This document shows positions 57,801 to 64,000 of a stretch of DNA of 64,000 nucleotides, piece after piece. Source of the stretch: Prosapia bicincta. Its lineage: Eukaryota > Arthropoda > Insecta > Hemiptera > Cercopidae. The translations under genes and the position numbers were made by a program. The notes under the pieces are model-generated. The model was not told where the DNA came from. It made no database searches and worked only from the letters and a program-made list of their open reading frames with translations. Where the stretch lies: the NCBI GenBank assembly GCA_036971475.1, contig JBAIZL010000003.1, positions 88,186,542-88,250,541 on the forward strand. Direction: 5' to 3'. Position 1 is the first letter of the stretch. The number at the start of each line of letters is the position of its first letter.

Positions 57801-58791
57801 TCGATGTTTCCGCATGCAAACTAAACCACGCCAGCCCATGATGGCACCTTTGCCCTCATCAAGAGTTACGCCGTCTCCACCTTTCTATAGAGTCGGAGTA
57901 GATTTCGCTGGACCTTTTGACACAAAGGCCAACCATTTGCGCACCTCCAAGCTATTGAAAGCTTACCTCTGCTTATTTGTATGTATGACTACTAAAGCAG
58001 TTCATTTGGAATTGGTGACCGACTTATCTACTGATGCCTTCCTCGCCGCATTACACCGCTTCACCGCTAGACGAGGTTTACCTTCAGAAATTTATTCCGA
58101 TAACGGCACGAATTTTACTGGCGCTGCTAACCGACTTAACGATGTCTACAAGTTTCTGGACCGCTCTAGCTCACTTATTGAACGCAAGCTAGCTGACCAA
58201 CGCATCAGTTGGCATTTCAACCCTCCGGCTGCCCCTCATTTTGGAGGACTTTGGGAAGCCGCTGTCAAATCCGCTAAGTTGTTATTGCGATGCACTGTAG
58301 GCAACACCACCCTCACCGCTGAAGAGCTATCTACTCTGTTCATCCGCATAGAAGCCATTTTGAACAGTCGTCCTATTTTCGAAGTTTCGCCAGACCCCAG
58401 TGAAGGAGCGTCCTTTCTCACTCCTGGACACTTTCTGATTGGCCGTCCACTACTGTCACTTCCCGAAGAATGTTATACTGAGCCTCCGCTTAAATCTCGA
58501 TGGTCTATGCTCCAACAGATGTCCAACCGCTTTTGGAAAATTTGGTCCACTCAGTATCTACACACTCAGATTCAACGACACAAGTGGAATAAGGACTCGA
58601 CGCCACTCAAGGAAAATCAACTCGTCTTCATAACCGGAGAACACTCAAGCCCCCTTCATTGGCCTATGGGAAGGATCATCAGTCTGCATCCTGGAAAAGA
58701 CCACGTCTCTAGAGTAGCCACGATCCAGACCGCTCACGGACAGCTGAGGCGACCAGTCAACAAGCTTGTCGGCTTTCCGCTTCATCCTTAG
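54820..58791 (+). CDS. pol: BEL Pol: protease, RT, RNase H, integrase (in frame after UGA)
   Basis: The frame is open from the codon after gag's TGA to a TAG at 58789-58791 (1323 codons). Domains in order: aspartic protease with FRALIDPGSQISVITKHA (54969-55022); RT with LRVVFNASS, CTDIKMMYRQI and catalytic YVDD at 56191-56202; RNase H with GFCDGSEAGYAASIYLRS, a central IPRLELCGAALL and FFTDSEIVLHW; integrase zinc region HAGPRTTQALI ... CIRCFRMQ, then a DDE core with VDFAGPFD, IYSDNGTNF and FGGLWEAAVKS; and a C-terminal tail with KENQLVFI. No internal ATG has a gene-start context, so Pol is probably made as Gag-Pol by UGA readthrough. All catalytic residues I checked are present. Confidence 0.95.
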   Translation, partial: LAAPRRLRPTASHPIDTKAQPRSLSCNITSSLALLGTAQVIIQDQFGRPLPFRALIDPGSQISVITKHASTLLNLPARKSNLSLIGVAAKTTRIHEYVTLLIFSRHDPGVMLTAEAAVLPHITDPLPSTALAPCIRAQYQHLPLADPQFDTPSGVDIILGADIFTQILVNGPCNIIHGQPSALNTRLGWVIMGPIPYSMPQQPRVFITTLKSIDDNIRRFWEVEEVAPANHLSPEDQLCEELFATTTDRDATVRYIVALPFKPEAISLKSNRNTVLASYHALERRLSRQPEVAIQYHQFMAEYIALGHMYPALKASDYLIPHHCVFKTTSSTTKLRVVFNASSPDCHANTLNQQMLSGPKLQKDLANLIISFRLYTYAVCTDIKMMYRQILVRPEDRSYQHILYRASPQSPLTEYELATVTYGLTPSAYLALRTLEQLVKDEGTRYPTASEAILHQTYVDDVVAGADTPEAAKTLIQELIDIFARAGLELRKWSSNEPSLLATLPSSHLENPLLFQDESAAIKILGLQWNPSSDSFSYQTQTFTLVPTKRTILSYVARTFDPLGFLTPITFWIKAFLKRLWLEKLDWDQPLPTPLLDQWDSFLVHFACLSDVQIPRHVGTRSASHRIVGFCDGSEAGYAASIYLRSELNGFVNVSLLKAKSKVAPVKLLTIPRLELCGAALLAKLYKSIQPALDFIPIANTLFFTDSEIVLHWVQTPPHQLKTFVANRITEIVSITSMDHWFHVSTLDNPADVASRGCLPDQLATHPLWWHGPPWLLHCPTTWNLSRPKGTNPDQTETKVEAKVNCTAVPEPNRLMEIIEKHSSLTTLHHVFAYVLRFIDHCRNKSLAIGHHHNTRYKAKAASVKPTLRPLSVQELDNAKAVCVKLVQTSVFSEALQKLQAGKRVNDHLRNLTPFIDAHGLLRVGGRLDHSALSYDSKHPLLLPKRHHYVDLICDHYHKLALHAGPRTTQALINSEFWVIALRSLLRQRIHACIRCFRMQTKPRQPMMAPLPSSRVTPSPPFYRVGVDFAGPFDTKANHLRTSKLLKAYLCLFVCMTTKAVHLELVTDLSTDAFLAALHRFTARRGLPSEIYSDNGTNFTGAANRLNDVYKFLDRSSSLIERKLADQRISWHFNPPAAPHFGGLWEAAVKSAKLLLRCTVGNTTLTAEELSTLFIRIEAILNSRPIFEVSPDPSEGASFLTPGHFLIGRPLLSLPEECYTEPPLKSRWSMLQQMSNRFWKIWSTQYLHTQIQRHKWNKDSTPLKENQLVFITGEHSSPLHWPMGRIISLHPGKDHVSRVATIQTAHGQLRRPVNKLVGFPLHP

Positions 58792-58949
58792 TTTTTTCAC
58801 CGCTTTTCTACAGCTTCTTTCTTCGGCGCTCTTGCCCCTGTTGTTTCTTTTGGTTTTCTTCGTTTTCCCTACCACTTTCTTCTTCGGCACCCTCGGGTCC
58901 CGGTGCTTTATGGTTCTTCGCCCCCCACCCACCGGGCGGATTAAACATT

Positions 58950-58966
58950 CGTTTTGGTGGGCGGTA
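58950..58966 (+). promoter_or_regulatory. candidate polypurine tract
   Basis: G-rich TTTTGGTGGGCGGTA directly precedes the 3' LTR. It is not a pure purine run, so the assignment rests on position. Confidence 0.45.
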
Positions 58967-59779
58967 TGTTCGAGTTAGCGCTCGAAGTTTCAATTTGCTT
59001 GACCTACCTAACAGCTGTACCGTGACGTATTGGTCACGTGATCTCTGACCCGCTAATCGATATCCGAAAATTATTGATTTTCTTGGATGATCTCTATGCA
59101 CCCCCACTCCCTTCTTATTTTCTGAGCTACTTTCCGCTTCAACACGAAGTAGAATCGTTCTGACCCTCGAATAGTGCAGTCCTACGTTAAACCTCGTAGC
59201 CTATTCCGCATGGCTTTTGTTTCAGACAATTTAAAGTACCGCTTTCGTTCGTTAATTGTGCTTAAGGTGCGGACCGCGTTAATGAACTTTTAATGAACAT
59301 TTTAATGAACATTTTAACTGTATATTTTCGCCGTGTTAGTAAAAGTGTCGCCCGATTTCGCCGGTTGCGCAATCTTAGTGCGTGTACTCGCGGCAATAAA
59401 CTAAGTGCTTTGTAAGCTTAACTTTTACGTTTACTCATTTTCAATTGAGTTTTTTAGTTGCGTGATCGCCTTCAAGAATTCTACGCTGCCTAAGACGACC
59501 ACAGTACTGTGGAGACTTCACCTCGATTCCAACGTCGCATCACTTCTTACCTATGGTAAGTGCGTAGTTAAGGAATATGAACAATTTATAATTTATTTGT
59601 ATTAAATTCAGTGTCGTTGCGTTTTTAGTGTTAAATGACTCTATTTTGCTTAGAACAGTGCTTAAGCTTGCTATGTTAAATATTAACGTAAATTACGCAA
59701 TCCAGAGTAACCTTGTTAACAATAGGGCTTACCGCACCTCGTGGTTTTAATTCTAACTTTTTGATCTGCGGATTAAACA
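58967..59779 (+). repeat. 3' LTR of the BEL element
   Basis: 813 bp, identical to the 5' LTR except for one G-to-A difference. Followed at once by the GTATC target duplication. Confidence 0.95.
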
Positions 59780-60663
59780 GTATCAATGTTTGTACTTAAC
59801 TTTAACCAAGTCCGTTTTTAAGGATTATTTTACAACTAAATATTTAGTCAATATTTCCAACTTACTTTTAAGGTTTTGTGAAATTTTGAAAACAGAAGTG
59901 AAAATCATTACAATACGATATAACAAATATGTGTGTCGGCCCGTAACTATGGACAAAAAGCTCTTAGAATAACATCATGTTTTTAATCCTGTTAGCGTTT
60001 ATCTATCAAACAAAAACCATCGTAATTACATCTGTAAGGAGTGTGAAGCTTGTTGTTAAATACTGTGCCTTAATTTTTCCAAAAGTAGCAACACCAGCTG
60101 AATAGTACTAATAAACATAAAGCGTTAAGAGGCCCGACGGTATTCAGTTTAGGGTACTAGTCAATTCGATGATGGTTAACAGAAACTGACGGTTAAAAGA
60201 GTGACGATTAATCGAAGTTTTATTGTTCTATATCTCAACTTTACAAACTAAAATGACTATTACTGAAGTTATATTGATTTCATATCCTGCTCTATTTTAT
60301 AACTTTTTCTATTTAGCAAATGTATTTATCCATTAATAAATATTTTTGTTTTACCAAGAATATAAATAAGTTGTCATTCCTAGTGATATACACATCGCCT
60401 TCACATGATCCATTGGCAGTTGGTATTACTTTTCTGCTAATGTGAATACAACATCATGGTACCATGCCCGCTATCCTATTGCGTTGTGGTTTTGTCTCAA
60501 CGTTTGGTGATTGGTCAGTTTTAAGAAGTTTAGGTTTTATGTAACTACTTTTATCGTGGTTGAGTTGTTATCGGTTACAGATTAAGTGTCAGTTTTGTTA
60601 GCTTTAAATTTATTTTAATTGCCTAATTTTTATTCATTTATGTTTTAAGGTATTAGGCTACTA

Positions 60664-61340
60664 ACATGAGTTTAAAAGATAAAAAAAGTTATCTGTGGTT
60701 TTTTTACGATCTGGAGTCGAAAGACAGTGCTAAAGCCAGATGTAAATTTTGTAAAAACTAACTTTAAGAGGTGGAAAACCACATAACACATCAAATATGA
60801 AAAAAGCACTTAACAACATTCATTTTGCACAAATTTATCAACAAAAAAGATCTATACTTGAAGAAACTTTATCCTCAGACACAGGACCTACAAGTGATAG
60901 TCGGTTAAAAACCAACTGGGATTGAGTAATAAATACAAAATAGGCCTGAATCAGTTGCACTTGTTCTAGACACCTGCAGAAAAAAGGTCCCACCAGATGT
61001 GGAGAAGGTATGCCTTACTAATCCAGAATGTTGAGGAAGAAGGTACCCCAGGGGAATTGACAGTAGAAGAAGAAGTAAACAATTATCTGGGGGAACCATT
61101 AGCCAGTCCAGATTGTGCTGTTGGGAAGTATTGGGCAGTACAAAGTGCCAAATACCCTCATTTAAATGCAATGGCAATAAAATACCTGTCTGCCCACCTA
61201 CAACAGTGTTTTCTGAAAAACATTTCTCAACTTCAGGAGTTATATATGACAAGCGAAGAAACTAGCTTGACCCACCAACGTGTTTAAATGCTTTTGTTTT
61301 TGAACAGAAATGTACATTACCTGCCAGCCTTTTAAATATT
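60664..61340 (+). pseudogene. hAT transposase relic: BED zinc finger plus C-terminal domain
   Basis: ATG at 60666 opens MSLKDKKSYLWFFYDLESKD then KARCKFCK, a BED-type zinc finger (WxxF ... CxxC); frame damage follows, with HNTSNMKKHL completing the finger. After a large internal deletion, frames from about 61120 read KYPHLNAMAIKYL and, one base shifted, FSEKHFSTSGVIYDKRRN, the hAT C-terminal dimerisation domain (PxLxxxAxKYL...SExxFSTxGxI). The catalytic DDE core is absent. This is therefore a deletion derivative that could only be mobilised in trans. Confidence 0.75.
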
Positions 61341-61759
61341 AAAAACTACCCTATTTGTATTATTTTTTTACTTTTTATGTTGTTCATTTGTTTTTAATTT
61401 TTGTTTTGTTTTGAGACAATGTAAATAGGCTTAGGTATTTTTTCAAACATCATAAAATAGTGTAAAGTTCACATTTTTAACTTTAAAATAAGTCATTACT
61501 TATATCTGATATGTTTTTTATGCTTTAAAAATTCCTATTGATAAATCAAGGTTGAAGGTTTTGTGTAGCTTATTACATTAAACATCTTTTAAAAGGTTTA
61601 GCCATATGACTAAGATGTTAACTAAATTAATTATTAGAGACCTAGCATGTAAGCTAATATAAGTTGAAAGAATCGAGAATCGACTAAAGAATCAAGAATC
61701 GATAGGAAAATTTTAGAATCGGAATCAAAAATTTTAGGAATCGGCCCATCCCTAGTATT

Positions 61760-63170
61760 TTACATTTGACAAGTGGGTATTTTTAATAACGAACAATATT
61801 AGAGCATTTATTACATATTTCTGTATAAAAAAATGAACAGTTTTACAGTGCTACAAGTAAAAAGTCTTTGTAAAAACCCCATCACACGAAAGTTTCTGTG
61901 AATGAAAAAATTCACAAAGCTTTATTTGTATGGTTTAATGGTGGCCCATTAATACAAAAAAAAAGACATTACAGTTGAACAAATTAATGAATGGTGATTT
62001 GGAATTTACTGCTAGCAATAGATGGAAGAGAAGGCACTGAATTTGACAACTAACGGTAAGAGGGAGAAGTTATCAACTGATAATCTTGCTGCAAAAGAAT
62101 ATTTCTTGCTGGACAGATTTGATTTCGTCTGAAAATTATTCATCCCAGTAAGTGTATAATGCGGACAAGACAAGATTGAATTTTAAAACCCTTTCCACTA
62201 AAAGTCTTGCTTCTAAAAAGGAATCTTCTGCGTCAGGGTTTGAAACGAGCAAACAGCATCTCACAGTTTTAGCCTGCTGTAACGCCGTAGCAACAAATAA
62301 GCTACCATTAATGGTGATTGGAAAATCCGCCAAGCTACGAGCCCTTAAAAATATGAACTTGAATGCTCTCCCTGTTCATTACAGACATCAGTGTAAGGCG
62401 TGGATGACTGGTAATATTTTCAAGGAGTGGTTCAAAAATGAACTGTTCCTTCAGTCACATAATTAATTGAAAAAAAAAATGGACTGCAACCAAAAGCTCT
62501 ACTTTTGATAGACAATGATCCTTCACACCCTTCAGACAAGCAGTTGATATGTAATGACATGAAAGTAAATTTTCTCCCACCTAACGTGACATCGTTGCTT
62601 CAGCCTATGGATCAAGGTGGGTTGTAGAACATAAAACTGAGCCACAGAAAAAAGCTTCTGCAAATATTAATTGAAGAAGATTGTTCTCTTTCTATTCCAG
62701 AAAAACTTAAGACGATTACAATAAAGGATGTTTTTTACTGAGTAGTTGAATCCTGGAATAATATCAGTAACACTTTACTGCAGAAATCTTGGAAGAAGCT
62801 CTGGTCTAGCCTCTAATTTGTGGAAACACCACTTAGAACGCGGGATGATGAAACTGAGCTCCTTCAGCTCATTCAAAGAGTACCAGCATGTGGAGAGGCT
62901 GAAGAAAGCTGCCTGGAAGGGTGGACAGCACTAGATAACAATTAAGAATATACCGAGAATGCCATGTGTCTATGGTCCAGGATCAACACGATGGCAGTGT
63001 AGCAGATAGCGATAGCGAGGTGAAAGATGCCTTTACGAAAGTTGTTACGCACACCAACGCCATGCCGCTCTCAACATTGAGTTGCATTATGTAGAACAAC
63101 ATGCAGCTGCAATGCCTAATGATGTTATGTTATTACGAAGATTACTGATTTCAAGTGAAAAATATAGTTA
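61760..63170 (+). pseudogene. Tigger transposase, decayed
   Basis: Broken frames show a CENP-B-type helix-turn-helix region (about 61960-62060: LQLNKLMNGDLEFTASNRW), then a core: NADKTRLNFKTLSTKSLASK (62158 on, first Asp), SGFETSKQHLTVLACCNAVA, GNIFKEWFKNELF, LIDNDPSHPSDKQL (about 62508, second Asp) and VTSLLQPMDQGG (about 62590, third Asp). The C-terminal tail matches that of 8300-8915. At least four stops are present. The hAT insertion lies just upstream, in the element's 5' region. Confidence 0.85.
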
Positions 63171-63599
63171 AGTGATTGTGTCTTTTCTTTTTAAGTGAAA
63201 CATATAGTTTAGTGTTTGTCTTTTTATTTTTATTTTACGGTGAATAAATTATATGTTAATGAAGTAACACAGTAGTACAGTATAGGCCTTCGTATTATAT
63301 TATGTTTTTACACTGTCAATTCCAACATATTATACATCTCAGTCCTGTTTTACGTAAGCAGCAAACTTTCAGTAAATACTTCATTAAATTTTAGATACTT
63401 TTTTAAAATTTTGTTTTCATCAAATCATGTTCGGATTTTGCGGGGTTTTGATTTGAGGGGTTCTACTGTACTTTAATACAACGATAACAAGTAATATGAA
63501 CAAAAATTTGTCATGGTCAATTCCTACTTGGATCAACAAAGAAATATTTTACTTTAGTTACATTTTATTCAACTTTACAATCTGCTGCAATCTGTTTAT

Positions 63600-64000
63600 G
63601 CTTGGGGTGCACCAAAACCACCTCTATAGCAGCCATGGAGATTGAATTAGGAGTTGAACCTATTGGACTCTATATCGATAAAAAAATATGGACCAAATTA
63701 AGGCTCTTACACCAATCCACCCATTAAGTAACATGGTGTCATATGATTCTAACATAAAGCAGTCATTCAGCTATAAAATTAATCAACTGTCCACCAAAAT
63801 GCCTTGTTTTGTCCCTGTGAAAATTCCGAGTTACTATATGGAGCCCCCAGGTAAATGGCCCGAGATAAACATTGCACTTAACCTGGTACATGAGGTGAGC
63901 AAGAAAGATCAAGTACAAATATTAAAAACAATAACATTAAACATGATTCAATCTCAATACAAAAGCCACATAAAAATATTCACAGATGGCTCGCTTGACC
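63600..64000 (+). pseudogene. non-LTR retrotransposon, RT C-terminus to RNase H start (runs off window)
   Basis: A frame near 63615 reads KTTSIAAMEIELGVEPIGLY, the RT-thumb stretch of Jockey/I-type LINEs (GAxxTTPxxAxxxExGxxPL). After a frameshift near 63690 an open frame runs HPLSNMVSYDSN, KIPSYYMEPPGKWPEINIAL and HIKIFTDGSLD at the window edge, where TDGS is the first catalytic box of RNase H. The fragment would continue past 64000. The frameshift indicates decay, but the last 300 bp is open. Confidence 0.65.

Larger units (their letters stand above)
51639..59779 (+). mobile_element. BEL/Pao LTR retrotransposon, nearly intact
   Basis: Two 813-bp LTRs (51639-52451, 58967-59779) beginning TG and ending CA, flanked by an exact 5-bp duplication GTATC (51634-51638, 59780-59784). 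I find one base difference between the LTRs (52310 G, 59638 A). The order gag - protease - RT - RNase H - integrase, the DPGSQ protease and YVDD RT identify BEL/Pao. No env-like frame follows pol. Confidence 0.97.
50704..60225. mobile_element. pogo-like non-autonomous element (host of the BEL insertion)
   Basis: CAGTAAAATCTCTATTAACC at 50704 preceded by TA resembles the complement of the sequence ending at 60225, CAATAAAACTTCGATTAATC. Inner words GTTGA/GATGGATAACAGAAAC and GTTTCTGTTAACCATC also mirror. The right flank is TT rather than TA. No transposase. The ends are only about 75% identical, so this level is the least certain of the nest. Confidence 0.45.
50317..61754 (+). mobile_element. 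hAT element split by nested insertions
   Basis: Perfect 18-bp inverted ends TAGGGATGGGCCGATTCC at 50317 and, on the complement, at 61754. The 8-bp target duplication is GTATTTTG (50309-50316) against GTATTTTA (61755-61762), one mismatch. Repeated AATCG/CGATTC words in both subterminal regions are typical hAT binding sites. Net length without insertions is about 1.9-3.3 kb, depending on whether the pogo-like level is accepted. A degraded transposase occupies 60664-61340. Confidence 0.88.
50210..63468 (+). mobile_element. Tigger/pogo element split by nested insertions
   Basis: Left end CAATGGAACCCCTCAAATCC at 50210; right end the complement of GAGGGGTTCTACTG (63468). TA flanks at 50208-50209 and 63469-63470. 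The terminal 100 bp and the transposase region (61760-63170) match the element at 8004-9004. A hAT element (50317-61754) sits inside, so the Tigger itself is only about 1.8 kb long. Confidence 0.85.

Noticed and set aside
58792..58966. Envelope gene after BEL pol
   Set aside because: Only 175 bp remain before the 3' LTR and the open frames there are short and basic, on both strands.

Overview
The window is AT-rich eukaryotic DNA whose only clearly host-coding parts are short exons with GT-AG boundaries in long introns. The exons encode mitochondrial ribosomal protein S9 and the arthropod nuclear receptor HR39 (NR5B). Together with the mix of piggyBac, mariner, Tigger, hAT, BEL/Pao and Penelope-like elements and a short TTAGG-type repeat, this points to an insect; the order cannot be fixed from sequence alone.

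Layout. 1-12.6 kb: minus-strand mRpS9, four internal exons (12470-12617, 10512-10615, 9537-9710, 4338-4423); both gene ends lie outside or were not found. Its introns hold GIY-YIG retroelement relics, two tRNA-derived SINEs, a piggyBac-type MITE, a 5'-truncated Penelope-like element and an internally deleted Tigger. 12.7-33 kb: intergenic or intronic DNA with a decayed LINE ORF1, a foldback MITE, long tandem repeats, a dead mariner, a large inverted duplication, a 1.3 kb tandem duplication, a 100/140 bp minisatellite and a 2.5 kb piggyBac. 33.9-49.9 kb: minus-strand HR39, with the last four ligand-binding-domain exons and probably a spliced 3' UTR; its introns hold a second piggyBac (2.6 kb) and several palindromes. 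50.2-63.5 kb: one nested stack, Tigger containing a hAT, containing a pogo-like element, containing a nearly intact BEL/Pao LTR retrotransposon. 63.6-64 kb: the RT-RNase H junction of a non-LTR retrotransposon running off the window.

The most interesting signals are (i) a dispersed set of hammerhead-ribozyme motifs (about eight copies, several at 3' ends of Penelope-like or GIY-YIG relics and in palindromes), sharing a design with short palindromic stem III; one copy at 38480-38524 keeps the whole core; (ii) the BEL element, whose gag and pol are in the same frame separated by a single UGA in a UGA-CUAG context, typical of programmed readthrough, and whose Gag carries a duplicated zinc-knuckle cassette; (iii) the four-level transposon nest, resolved by target-site duplications at most levels. 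All identifications rest on motif reading, not on database searches.
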